From Chrysophaeum taylorii (Eukaryota; Sar; Pelagophyceae; Pelagomonadales; Pelagomonadaceae): a stretch of 64,000 nucleotides of DNA. Location of the stretch: the NCBI GenBank assembly GCA_029834535.1, contig JAQMWT010000551.1, positions 1 to 64,000 of the forward strand. The letters are read 5' to 3'. The notes beneath the pieces are model-generated. The model ran no database searches. It was not told where the DNA came from and worked only from the letters and a program-made list of their open reading frames with translations. Below are positions 11,810 through 22,051 of this stretch, piece after piece (the stretch's first letter is position 1; each line of letters starts with the position of its first letter). The position numbers were made by a program, and so were the translations under genes.

Positions 11810-12891
11810 GGATGTATACTGATATACTGAGCTGGCGACGACGGTTTTTTTCGCAACCACACGAGCTTTGGCAAACAAAGCCTCTCTTCGAGAGGGCTAG
11901 TTTTTCAACCAAAGGATTCGGTCCCTTATTTTGGATCGATGCGGGCGAAGGTGTACGACGGTGTGCGAGCCGGTCGACGACAACGACGACGGCGCCGAAG
12001 AGGATGGCTTCGATGACTTCGGCACAGAAGCACTCAGAAGGCGCTCGGTAAGCTGAAAGGCGCCGCATCGCCCTTCTAGATCGCTTTCGGAGCTGCGATT
12101 GAAGTTCATTTCCGCTGTTCGCGTGCCGTGGGCGTTGAGCGCCGCTTGTCGCGCCCCGTACCGCAGCTGCACGCTCGAGCCGCCGTTCCGCGTCGCTGTT
12201 CGCGCCGCTCCAGTCCTCGATCCGTAGCGGATGTCCCGTCGCGCCTGGCGCTGCGCCGCCCCTCGCGCCGCAGGCGCAGCTCGCGCCCCCGCGCCGGAGG
12301 CGGCGCTCGCGCCGGGCGTCGTTCGCGTGCTCAAAGGTGGTTGTCGCTCGCGTGCTTCGCGTGCGGTGTTTGATGGCGACACCGCGGTCCGCTCCTACTG
12401 GCACGACGAGACGTTCGACGCCCGCGGCGTAACGGTGCAAATCGCCCTCTTCGACACGATGATCGTGTCGGGATTCACCGAGGATAACACGCGCGCTTCG
12501 TTCACGCCGGCCAGTATATGCAGCTTCCGTGCGCACGATCTGCGACTCGCGCTCGAGCAGTGGGAGTGGCCGTGGCTGAGCGCGACGCGCAACGCCTCGA
12601 CCGCGGACTACCTCTGCGTGGGGGGCCGTTCTCCCGCGTTGTCGGCGTGCTCGCAAGGCCAGGTATTCGAGCTCGTGTCGACCCTCAAGCTGAAGTCCGA
12701 AGTCTTCGGCCCTCATTACACCAAAATCAGTCCGACGTCCTGGACATCCACGCGCCCCAGTCGTCGCGCCCGTCAGTCCGGGACCGCTTCGGCCCGCGCA
12801 GCCCGAGATTGGAGTCGTTCAGTACCACGGAACTGGCGACCACGCAGGCGCACGTCGCGTGCACGTCGCGTGGGGACCGAATATCTCTAAA
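11810..12891. other. Unique spacer between helicase repeat units B and C
   Basis: About 1.1 kb absent from the three repeat units. It is very GC-rich between 12150 and 12400. A plus-strand frame of 219 codons (12231-12890) and a minus-strand frame of 323 codons (11745-12716) compete and neither has a recognisable domain. The plus-strand segment VRSYWHDETFDARGVTVQIALFDTMI is the most protein-like, but I could not place it. Confidence 0.3.
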
Positions 12892-14036
12892 ACAAGTGCA
12901 GGCCAGTAAGTTCGCCAGTAAGTTCACATGGTCCCAATCTCTAACCCCAGTAAGTTCACCTGGTCCCAGTAAGTTCACCTAGTCCCAAAGGCCAGTAAGT
13001 TCGCCAGTAAGTTCACATGGTCCCAATCTCTAACCCCAGTAAGTTCACCTGGTCCCAGTAAGTTCACCTAGTCCCAATCTCTAACCCCAGTAAGTTCGAC
13101 GTAAGCCCACTCGTGCTCACATCCACTCACCCCACTCTCCTTCGAGCTCGTCGCTCTCACCTCCGCCAATCTAAGCTGCTTTGATCCGCACACGCCGCTA
13201 GCCTTTGCGTTCACTCTAAAAACCCCAGTAAGTTCACTTGGTCTCAGTAAGTTCACCTGGTCACTAAGTTCACCTAGTCCCAATCTCACACCCCAGTAAG
13301 TTCACCTGGTCCCAGTAAGTTCACCTACAGTGCGCGTGTAGACGCCGGGAGGGGGCTTATCGGTATTGCGCAGCACGTGTGGGGTAGGGTGGAGTCGTCG
13401 ACTCAGAAGAGGATATCCTCGGGGTTGCCGATCGACAGAGAGCCACGTAGAGCTGGACGTGGCAGAAGACGGGCTTGTGGGCAAGAGGACGCGGACCTCG
13501 CGGGGCGTCTGGCCCTGGCTCTTGTTGATCGTTTGGCGTAGGCGGGCCTTGAGGGATACAGGTTGGAGGAGCCTCGGTGACACGACACGATCAATCACGT
13601 ATCTGGTACCGTTGCAGTGGCCGTGCGACGGGTCGAGGTTGCGAAGACTTTAAGCTCGCGATTAAAGTCAGCATGCCGTTGGCTGTCAGGGAGTTGAAAA
13701 CTCGACTGTAAAGAGCGAGGCGTTGTCTTCCGACCCAACCTAGTCGGCCGAAAAGAACTCCGACGCCTCGTCTCCGGGAAAAAAAGGCCGCGTCACGCGC
13801 GCGTTGTCAGCATCGACAACATCGTTTCGACGGGGCGTGAGAATGGCGCGCTGAAAGAGCCGCCGCGGGTCGTGGAAATAGTCTGCGAGGTCGCCGTAGA
13901 CGGCTTGGAGGATCACTGTCTGGCTCTCGCGCCTACCTGATCCTTACTCTCGCGCCTATCTGATCCTTACTCTAAATCGAGGGACAGACAGACAAAGAGA
14001 CAAACAAACAGACAAACATCTGTCGATTAGTAGTTA
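12892..14036 (-). mobile_element. Helitron/PIF1-helicase-type repeat unit C
   Basis: Third copy with the same ends, separated from B by the unique spacer. Its left part has an extra block of the short CCAGTAAGTTCACCTGG motif (12900-13100). The helicase fragment (about 13302-13925, minus strand) is more diverged, with TINKSQGQTPREVRV retained and more frame damage than A or B. It is therefore probably the oldest of the three. Confidence 0.55.
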
Positions 14037-14072
14037 GGATAAGGTCCTGCGGGTAAAGAATGACTCCTTCAT

Positions 14073-14136
14073 AAGGTGAGGGTAGGAATGCCGGTCCTGG
14101 TGTGTCCGAGTGCCCGGGGCTATATATACCCCTGTG
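14073..14136 (+). repeat. 64-bp interspersed repeat with TATATATA core, copy 1
   Basis: Begins aaggtgagggtaggaatgcc and ends ggctatatatacccctgtg. It is nearly identical to copies at 38861-38918 and 39035-39098 (one difference, gtcc for gtgc, against copy 3). It lies 16 bp left of the MULE insertion. The end part is a near-palindrome, gggg-c-tatatata-cccc. Confidence 0.85.
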
Positions 14137-14152
14137 TCCTTATTTATTTTTT

Positions 14153-14420
14153 AGGGATCCGTCAAGTTTGGTCAAAAAGTTTGGTGAATTTCTCTCATGT
14201 TTGCTCGATTTTGATGTATGATTAAGGAAAAACTCACATGTGTGGTCACTTTCCATAGAAGTTAGGTCAGTTAAGTTTGGTCACTCCGAAGTTGCATTAA
14301 GTTTGATCAATCAACCCTTCAAGTTTGACTAATTTCCTTGTAAGTTTGGTCAACAAGTTTGGTCACTACTCCTCAAACTTCCACAGTATTGACCAAACTT
14401 CGGCCTTTTAAATCAAACTT
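14153..14420 (+). repeat. Left terminal inverted repeat and sub-terminal AGTTTGGTCAC array
   Basis: The terminal repeat agggatccgtcaagttt is followed by about ten variants of aagtttggtca spread to 14420, typical of MULE sub-terminal transposase-binding regions. Confidence 0.65.
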
Positions 14421-14495
14421 AAGGAGGCTTTTTAAGGGGGCGCGTGAGCGCTTTTGGTGCGAAAATGCTTTTAAAACGAAAGCTAGGTGCTGCAG

Positions 14496-14948
14496 CTACG
14501 CAGAATCTACCGTGGCGTTACACGCGCGGCATGGACACCCCCCCATGACCGCCTTAGAAGGAGATCCTAAGGCAGCGCGGCGATACGCAAGGAGCTTCGC
14601 ATATTGAGGGCTGCGACGCGCGGCCTCGCCAGCAGTTTCCCACGGCTTGACGCGGTTAAGCTGGGCCCATTCTCGCACCTTCCATCGTAGGAGCATCCCA
14701 TACCGCGACTCACCATGGTGCTGTTGCCGTGGTCGTCCGCCATTCTTCGGCAAGAGGCAGACGCCAAAAGACAAAGGTAAATGGTCAGCGTGACACGGAT
14801 CACCCCATTCTGGATCCCAAAATCCGAGAGGGAGAGCGTCTTTGCGAATCGATTCAGGGTCGAGAGCGCGCATCAGAGGTTCTAAGGAGGGTGCCTCTTG
14901 ATAGTGTTGTGGAGGTTGTCGTCGGCGGTCTTGTCGAGGCAACCACAC
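14496..14948 (-). CDS. Frame inside the MULE, product not recognised
   Basis: A 150-codon minus-strand frame with protein-like composition (WDPEWGDPCHADHLPLSFG, and a late CPCRAC cluster). It lies downstream of the Tudor-like tail and could be a last exon or a second element gene. It has no clear ATG. No family was recognised. Confidence 0.25.
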   Translation of the reverse strand: MWLPRQDRRRQPPQHYQEAPSLEPLMRALDPESIRKDALPLGFWDPEWGDPCHADHLPLSFGVCLLPKNGGRPRQQHHGESRYGMLLRWKVREWAQLNRVKPWETAGEAARRSPQYAKLLAYRRAALGSPSKAVMGGCPCRACNATVDSA

Positions 14949-15201
14949 GGCTATGTCGAAGTGCCCCCGGGCGTTAATGAACCATGGATTTGAAGTCGAC
15001 GCGGGAGCTTGGAAATAAACAAGTCACCTGTGAGCCTTGTTGAACGAGCGGAGAACATGGCGCACTGGGTCCTTTTCTTGGAGCGAGGCTTTCCGGCCGG
15101 TGGAGCACGCGTAGGCCGTCCTGATTGATTGGATTCCTGCACGAAGCCTGTTGTTTCCGTGTCGAGTGCGTTGGGTGTACATGCCCGATAGGACCGTGGG
15201 G

Positions 15202-16180
15202 TCACACGAGCTCGCTGCTACAAACATTCTTGGACACTCCCATAAAAACACACATCATTGAACTCGGCTTCAAATATCGCACCGAATCGTTCTCGAAAGG
15301 TAAGAAGTACCCCATACTCAGCTCGGCAAGGATTCCCTTGTCTTCGTCGTTCGCATCATATCGCTCCGTATCGTCCCCGTTGTCGTAAGTGACGGCGAAC
15401 TTGTTTCTGGCGTAGGTGACTGTTCCAGGAACGTAATGTTTAGGCTGCGCAGCGGGATATGGCACATCCGAAGCCATCACCCGGACTGATTTGAAACTCC
15501 TTCCGCGCCGTAAGCATATTGAGGGTGGTGGTGAGCTCGGCGCGCGCACGGTCCCACGCTTCTTTGTCTGTAGGCCACCAGGGAGGAAACGAGCTTGTAG
15601 ACGACTCTTTCTGCTGCTTGTTTGGGGGCTCGGTCGACGCGGGAGGCTCGGTCGACGTGGGAGGCTCGGTATACGCGGGAGGCTCGGTAGGCTCGGTCGA
15701 CGCGGGAGGCTCGGTATACGCGGGAGACGCGGGAGGCTCGGTAGGCTTGGTAGACGCGGGAGGCTCGGTAGACGCGGGAGGCTCGGTAGGCTCGGGAGGC
15801 TCGGTTGCTTTGCGGCCTCCTTTCCTCCGCTTTTTACTGGCGACCCGGGCTGCAGTTCCTTCTGGGTCCAACCCGGCGAACGTCTTGGCCATTTCTTTTC
15901 GTGCTCGCTTCCGGTCCTTCTTTGACCCCGACCCCGTATTCTTCCGCAGCGAGGATTCTTGGCGTTGGTCGGTCTTTGGCCTGCCTGTCCGTCGGGGCCC
16001 GATCGCGGATGGCAGCCAAGGCTCAAACTCCTCACCAGCTTCTTTGCATTCGGCTTCAATTTCTCCTTGCGCCGACTCAATTTCCGTTGCGTTGAGAATC
16101 GGAAACACCCCCGACCCGATATTGATTTTCCCAACGCTGCGTCGTGGTCCAAAGTGGATAGAGATCCTCAGCATGCTCAC
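15202..16180 (-). CDS. MULE accessory region: Lys-rich, PPASTEP-repeat and Tudor-like tail
   Basis: Two overlapping minus-strand frames. The upstream one (15440-16180) gives an acidic then Lys/Arg-rich segment, then a Pro/Glu/Thr/Ser repeat (units such as TEPPASTEPTEPPAYTEPP) coded by a minisatellite, then FPPWWPTDKEAWDRA. The second frame continues at its 3' side with HYVPGTVTYARNKFAVTYDN, the pattern of a Tudor/SH3-like barrel that reads DNA or histones, and ends at 15202. A frame change joins them near 15490. It may be the C-terminal part of the transposase gene or a separate accessory gene. Confidence 0.4.
15627..15806. repeat. Minisatellite coding the PPASTEP repeat
   Basis: Repeats of about 18 and 9 bp (ggctcggtcgacgcggga and variants) in the MULE accessory frame. 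The unit length is a multiple of three, so copy-number change keeps the frame. Confidence 0.85.
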
Positions 16181-16217
16181 CGCGAGCTATCTGAGCTCCA
16201 ATCATGCAAACGCACGG

Positions 16218-17793
16218 CTAGCGAGAGAACGCGTAGTTGCCACAGCTACAGGAAAGTACGTCGAGTTGCTCCGAATCTTCAAAATTCACGTATCCCTTCT
16301 GCCCGATAACAACGACGGACGTAAGTTGCTGATTGTTGTCACCTTTGACATACACCAAGAACGTCCCCTTATTGGCCCCAGCGCCGCCGCCGTAAGGCTG
16401 AACTCTTGTTATCCGGGTCTTGCTTTTTGCAACCTTGACTTGGGCATCATTATTGTAGTTGGGCCTACGGTTCACGCTTAGATATCACATAGAACAACCC
16501 GACAAGTGTGAACATAACAACGGGAGTGTGATCTGAAAAGACAAAGGCCCGTAGGCCCGTACGTATTTGAGATGGTTGAGACCCTTGAGATTATTGGCCG
16601 AAAACACGCCATTTTGATCGAAGACAAGACGAAACTAATGACGCAACAATTTGCATCCGAACACGAGGAACACTCACGTGAGCCTCTCGCCGGTTTTTGC
16701 GCACCGGATGGCCGCTGCGCTCGTATCCGCGTAGGTCGTTGCCTGCTCAGCGAACAAGGTCTGGAGGGACTTGGGTCCGTTGCATAACCTCGCGTTGATG
16801 TGCTTCTTGTTGAAAGCCTCCGCCGGGTTATTCGTACTCGTGCCAAAGAGTGCCCTGGGCCCGTCTAACACTGTGACGGTGTCTGCTTCCTGATCGTTCA
16901 GATGCTTTCGCGCATATTCGCGCCGACTGGCAACCTGTAGTGCCAGAAAACTCAATGCCACGAGGAGATTATGACTCACCCAACGCTGGGCCTTGGGAGA
17001 AAGTTCGGCATGAAAAGCGTCGCTGGCCGCCTTCGTAGGCGCCTCAACAAAGCGACGAAAGATAGCGGCATCCCCGGATTCCGCGATCTTTGCGATGTTC
17101 TCGCTGCCGTGGTTCACTGTGAATAGGACGTATTCACGAAGAGTAAACAGTTCATCAAAGACTTACTGCACGAGAAGGCGTCGGCCTCGGGCGTATGCTG
17201 CGCAGGAATCGGAATTAGACGAGGAATCAAATGGTGCTAGCGAGGTCACTCACGGTGACGTGCGCTATGAGGCTTCCCTTTTGGAAGTCCTGTACTATGA
17301 CGAATCCCTGACAGTTTCTGTGCGGGATGTTCTCGACGGTCAGTTTAATGACCTTGCCGATCGATTCCGCAGACTCGGTCATGTTCCACCACGAAGTGGA
17401 TATCATCACGAGGTGGTTGTTGGCATCACGGCCGGTCACAGAAATCATCACCTGGTTGTCGAGGCAGTGAACGCCGTCAATAAACGCCTGCCGGCGCAGG
17501 AGGCCCGCATTCATCATGCGTATGGCGGGTTTCGACACGACGACATAACCTAAGAAGAACTTCCTATCAGCCAAGGCAGGTGACTGCAGCGTTTCAGGGA
17601 TCTTGTAGTCGTTGAGGTCTAAGCTCTTTTACCGGCTCCTGTCGGAGCCATGCCTGAACTCTTGTTCCGACTTGTGCTCAGACATGAGCCTCTTCATGAA
17701 TACCTTCAGGAGATCTCCTTGTTTCGCGCCATACAACTTAACCGCATGACCGTGGGCTCGCAACGCGCGCTGGCAAGCGTGCAACTCCGCCTA
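16218..17793 (-). CDS. MULE transposase, core and SWIM-like exons
   Basis: Exons on the minus strand. The first runs from about 17790, after an acceptor in ttctcttag, to about 17245. It contains AELHACQRALRAHGHAV, then FIDGVHCLDNQVMISVTGRD and a Trp-rich stretch, the typical 'DGT...GxDANN' catalytic segment of MULEs. It ends at a gtgagt donor. The second exon (about 17117-16684) follows an acceptor in ctattcacag and has NNPAEAFNKKH, the usual T-x-N-x-x-E-x-x-N region, and it also ends at gtgagt. The third (about 16483-16218) includes CSCGNYAF, the start of a SWIM zinc finger. An in-frame stop at about 17630 argues that this copy is impaired, unless it is spliced out. Confidence 0.6.
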
Positions 17794-17875
17794 AGAGAAT
17801 GACAAGTGTGACTTTGATGCACACACGTGAATGTAGATGTGGCGAAGTATACTAACACACTAAGCTACGATTTTC

Positions 17876-18075
17876 AAGTGTGGTCACGAAACCAAAAGAG
17901 TTTGATCAGAAAGCTACAAGTTTAATCACAAAGTTTGATCACACGAACATAAGTTTGATCATTAAGTCACAAGTTTGGTCACCAAGTCAAAAGTTTGGTC
18001 ATAAAGTCACACGTTTGGTCATACAGTCACAAGTTTTGTCACAAAGTTTGGTCAGAACATTACAAGTTTGATCAC
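17876..18075. repeat. Internal array of AAGTTTGGTCAC repeats
   Basis: About 12-14 loose copies of the MULE sub-terminal motif, spaced by aagtcac-type linkers. The array lies between the zinc-finger and catalytic exons of the transposase, in what looks like an intron (donor gtgagc near 18217, acceptor near 17791). Confidence 0.7.
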
Positions 18076-18217
18076 ACACATGCACCTCCTCGCAGGACAA
18101 CAGCCACAAACAAGACCTGCGCAAGACACCGCTGATACCGCGTTCCTCTCCTCGTTTCCCAAGAGCGCTAGGATGACTTGAGCTAGATGTTCTCGACGGA
18201 TGAGAGTGTATGCTCAC

Positions 18218-18860
18218 GGTTCGTCATCTCATTGAGCCTTTCCTTGATGACGTTGTTGTGGACATCTACCAGACGCCTTTCCGAGTAGTGCCTCCTGACT
18301 TGCTCTCCATAGAGCCCTTCTTGATGATGGTCGTCACGGCCTCTAAGAAGTGCTCTGCGCGGTAGTTCGACTTGGGCTGGGTTTTCGTCGGTGTAAAAAC
18401 TCCTGTGTGAGGTTCATCATGCGTGACGACGAAGTCTATAAGCCCATCACGACGAGCAGCGCGCTTAAAGAAGCCGCAGCCCTCTACTTTACACTTGAAC
18501 GACAACGCCGTCGCGGTATTGATCATGTTATGCACGCTGTTGCTTCCCCCCCGTGTCGACCATCTTCTGCTGCAACTCGGCCTCTTCCCGAACGCACATA
18601 CTAAATTCGGATTTCGTCGGGTAGCGTGAAAGCAGCGAAACGTGGTGCTTGAACATTCTGAGCTGCGACAGCGTACGCGGCGATCTGTCACAGTCGTTAA
18701 CCTTCGTCAGGCCACGCTTGCCGTTCTTGGTGTCGTCGTCGCCCGACGTCAGCGTGATACCAGCACGGTCCCGCTCGACCTGAGCGAAGCCCTCGTCGAT
18801 ATCGACCTCCTCGTCATCCGTGTCGAAGTCGAAGGACGCTCCGGAGTCACGACGCGACAT
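18218..18860 (-). CDS. MULE transposase, N-terminal and DNA-binding exon
   Basis: Begins at an ATG with an acidic leader (MSRRDSGASFDFDTDDEEVD). A second frame carries FKCKVEGCGFFKRAARRDG and FVVTHDEPHTG, the C-x4-C...H-x-H pattern of the FLYWCH/WRKY-GCM1-like finger common at MULE N-termini. The frames meet in a run of seven G at about 18545, so a one-base slip separates them. A third frame supplies EQVRRHYSERRLVDVHNN before a gtgagc donor. These shifts suggest decay or base-call errors in homopolymers. Confidence 0.5.
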
Positions 18861-18929
18861 GCAGAACCTCCAAATGCTTGATCACAGCGGGCCTTGTTTT
18901 GTCAGCGAGCCCTATCCTTGCTTTCCTCA

Positions 18930-19040
18930 AGCATAAGTTTAGTCAGCCAAGATACGGATTGACTAAACTTAAGTGACCAAACTTGTTGGGGATTTACGGT
19001 GACCAAACATACATGGTGGTTGGAAACTTGACTTTTCCCT
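18930..19040 (-). repeat. Right terminal inverted repeat and sub-terminal repeats
   Basis: Inverted copies of the left-end motif (gactaaacttaagtgaccaaact, split, and gtgaccaaacat) precede the right terminal repeat, which mirrors the left end. Confidence 0.65.
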
Positions 19041-19047
19041 ATTTTTT

Positions 19048-19355
19048 ACGTCCAAAAAAATCGATTCAAAAATAAGGATAAGCGAACGGTAAAGAATGGG
19101 TCTGAGTCAGCGAGTCAGCCAAAGAGCGAAATCAAGGTATCAGAAATCCAGAACGAAGATTCTTGCAATCATTTGTAGTCCACTCAAACTCCTTCTCTTG
19201 CTTCAGTGTTTTGGTTTCTAGGAAAGTGTTGTCGGCTTCTCAAGTTTGCAGCCGCCGTCGTCACATTCCTGGAACCACGTGAACAGAAGGGAAGAAGTTA
19301 AGCAGTAAAGGGCTACTGCTGGGATGCATTCTGAATCAACTCGATAAAGTCGGCA
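19048..19355. other. Intergenic stretch between the MULE and the NLR-like gene
   Basis: Nothing recognisable; AT-richer than the surrounding DNA. It could hold the promoter of the NLR-like gene. Confidence 0.3.
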
Positions 19356-20232
19356 ATGGCTCAGAGAACGGCGCTTGCTTCCCGCCGGGCCGAGATGAAA
19401 GCGGCGATCCGGCAGACCGGTCCTAAGCGCGAGAGGGTGCAGCGACTGGATGATATGATCGATGGCGGGCTGGATATCGTCACGACCCTCTTGACGGCTG
19501 GCAAGGCGATACCCTTCATCACTGATTTTTGCGGCGTCACAAAGGAAATCAATCCCAGTGGACCTGAGGAAGTACAGAGGCAAGGTGAAGGACGTGGCAC
19601 AGGCCGGTCGCCGCGTCGTCGGGGTCCTCGAGTTCCTCGAAATCCTCGCGCATCGCGTCGAAGGGTTGCCTGTCGCCGACGCGCACAAGATGCACGAGAC
19701 TATGTCCGAGCTTACGGAGCTGCTCGACGAATTCAAGGTCGCCGTCAAGGAATTCGGTTGTCGCGGTTATTTAAGACGATTGGTGAAGCTTCGCAAGTAC
19801 ACTGGGACGCTCTCGGCCCTCGACGAGAAGATCCGCGAGAAACTCGAGATGCTGTGCAGGTTGTACGCCCTTGCGAGAGACGCGCACGTCGAGGGCTTGC
19901 TACGAGCTCTTCCGTACAAGCTTGAGGAGGCGCTCCTAAAGTGCGTCGACAAGCGCCACGGTGACGTTGCGATTACCCTCGAGGAGGCTGCCAAGGAGAG
20001 CGGCGTCGACCCAGAGGAGATCAGGACAGCGCTATCCGGGCTGCACGAAGAACACGACGAGAACAAGTCCCTGCTCAACGAGAACAATGACCTGCTCAAG
20101 GAACTCACGACCTTGCTGAAGCGCGCCCTTGAACTCGGTGACGGCGCGGCTGTTCAGCGTGCCGGAGCGAGGGCGGTTGAGGTGATGACCAAATCAACCT
20201 CACTTACGATGTACGAAGAATGCCTCGTGTAA
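19356..20232 (+). pseudogene. Helical N-terminal domain of the NLR-like gene (HeLo/MLKL-like?)
   Basis: Starts at ATG 19356 (MAQRTALASRRAEM). It includes GGLDIVTTLLTAGKAIPFI, then continues in another frame from about 19545 with DVAQAGRRVVGVLEFLEIL, ELTELLDEFKVAVKEFG and LSALDEKIREKLEMLCRL to the stop at 20230. The predicted pattern of amphipathic helices, with an early hydrophobic helix containing Gly and Pro, recalls HeLo/MLKL/RPW8-type four-helix bundles that oligomerise at membranes in cell-death pathways. This is a structural impression only. Confidence 0.4.
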
Positions 20233-20242
20233 GCTCCTCGTC

Positions 20243-21838
20243 GCGAGCTTTGCTGACAAAACGAAGACCATCGAAACAATCCTGGAAAAAGCGCCAAACA
20301 TAATACACAAGAAGTTGTCTGTCGTCGGCGGCGCCGCCTGGGCTCTCTCGGCGCTCCACGTCTCGGCGATGCGCGGCAACCTGAAGGCCGTCAAGAAGCT
20401 GAAAAACATGAACGGCGACTTTAATATCCCCGACGAGCACCAACGGACGCCCCTTCATCATGCTGCGGCCCATGGCCACGTCCTAGTGGTATCGTACCTC
20501 CTGATGCACTGCCATGTGAACGTCGACGCGGGGGATCGCAACGACCGGACTGCCCTCATGCGCGCCAGCTACGGAGGATTCCTTGAAGTCGTCGAGTTCC
20601 TTGTTGAAAAGGGTAACGCGGACGTGAACGTCGGGTACGACGACGACTTTGGTGACGAAACCGCGATCGACTTCGCTCTGTTTCAAGGCCACAACGAAAT
20701 CGTTGGCTATCTGGAGGAGCACGGGGCACGGCGACTTTCAAAACCAATCTTGATGAATGCAGACGACCCAGTGATCACGACAACTATTCGCCAGCCAACC
20801 ATTCGTCGGGATTCTTCTGTGTGCAATAGTAGCGAGCTGTGCGCCGCAAGTGATGAGGCAACTACGAATGTCTCTCTGTTGTCCAACTCTGACGAGTCCT
20901 CGGGAACGGGTTTTCGCGTCGGCCATGCGGTGATCGAAGAAAAACACGCTGCTGAGGCTGCCGTTCCTTTGCCGGGCATCGACGAACAACGCTTTTTGGA
21001 ATCAGGCAGCGACTGCGACATGTCGCGATTTACGGAGCTGTGCAGCGACAGTGCTGTCAGTACAAGTCTCCCCACCAAGCCTGAACTCCGGTCCCTTGGC
21101 GCCGGGTATCTCTGCGCGGGGCATCTCGTTCGGTTGCCTACGACGGGCCGTCCCGTGTTTGAGATCGTGGACTTTATTGCGCAAGGGGGTTACGGGGAAG
21201 TGTACCTCGCTCGGTCGTTAACTCGGGAAGCGACGGTGTGTGCGATGAGGCGCGTCCGCTCTGACAAGCTTCGAGGAGTTTCGAGTACCCAAAAAAAAAA
21301 AGAGGAGACTCGGCTGTGTCGCGAAGCTCTACTCATGGCTAAGCTCGGTACCCACCCTCACGTCGTCTCGCTGAACTACTGCGTCATTTCAAGCAATGAG
21401 GATTTTTTGTTATTTATGACTTTCGTCGACGGGGCCCGCGATTTACAGCAACTCGTCTCGAGCGGCGACCTATACGACGGAGACACTCGTGTTGTGCGTA
21501 AGTCTATCTCCGTGATTCTTGAGCATGTGGCCTCGGCTCTCACATTCTGCCACTCCAACGGTGTGCTGCATCAAGACGTCAAGCTTGAAAATATATTAGT
21601 CGACATCTCGGGTCGCGCCTATCTTGGGGACTTTGGCGTCGCACGCCGAGGCGGCGATAGCAACGAAAATCTCCGTGCCCCCCTCGAGGGTTGCACGCGC
21701 GCATACGCCTCTCCTGAAGTTGTCGCGGCGCATCGTCGTTGCGAACTCACGAGGTCGCACCACCAACAGTTTCGCCAGCCGAGACTGACATCTGGGCGTT
21801 CGGCGTCGTGGCGCTTCACTTGCATTGTCCTGAATTGA
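20243..21838 (+). pseudogene. Ankyrin repeats plus non-RD Ser/Thr kinase part of the NLR-like gene
   Basis: Three ankyrin repeats (about 20335-20740: SALHVSAMRGNLKAVKKLK, TPLHHAAAHGHVLVVSYLL, TALMRASYGGFLEVVEFLV). A Ser-rich linker follows. The kinase starts at about 21150 with the Gly loop IAQGGYGEVYLA. The usual VAIK lysine appears as Arg (CAMRRV). The catalytic loop is HQDVKLEN, with Gln in place of the Arg of HRD (a non-RD kinase). DFG (LGDFGVARR) and SPE are present. After SPE the frame is lost, and the expected DIWAFGVVALHL is found in another frame at 21790. Confidence 0.55.
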
Positions 21839-22051
21839 TAACGGTTTACGCGAGAGACAACAACCTACATACAGGAGACTCTCGAAACTATCGATTGGCT
21901 GCAGCCACCGGACGCAAAATGGACGCGGAGCGATGCCGAGGTGTGGTAGCAGGAATTCTCCATCCAGCAAAAAGACACTCGACGCGTCGGACAGCCTCAA
22001 CGGCGCGTCTTTATTCAAATTATCGCCGAACAAACTTCGCGACTCGTTGTC

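Larger units (their letters stand above)
14153..19040 (-). mobile_element. MULE (Mutator-like) DNA transposon
   Basis: The ends form terminal inverted repeats. The left end is agggatccgtcaagttt (14153-14169); the right end reads agggaaaagtcaagttt on the minus strand (ending at 19040). Both are flanked by the same 7-bp sequence, attttttt minus one t (14146-14152 and 19041-19047), a target-site duplication slightly shorter than the usual 8-11 bp for MULEs. Inside, on the minus strand, lie a Cys/His DNA-binding segment, a MULE transposase core, a SWIM-like segment and a Pro/Thr-rich Tudor-like tail. Sub-terminal copies of agtttggtcac occur at both ends. Some splice sites are clear, but a G-run frame shift and an in-frame stop suggest that it is no longer fully active. 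Confidence 0.75.

Noticed and set aside
9720-13330. CRISPR-like array of CCAGTAAGTTCACC repeats
   Set aside because: Spacing is irregular, repeats often touch, spacers are not unique, and the DNA is eukaryotic with helicase-type transposon fragments.
21720-21760. 35-bp intron in the kinase that would restore the frame
   Set aside because: gt and ag ends exist and the frame works, but 35 bp is far below the 70-430 bp introns inferred elsewhere here, and other breaks nearby have no such solution.
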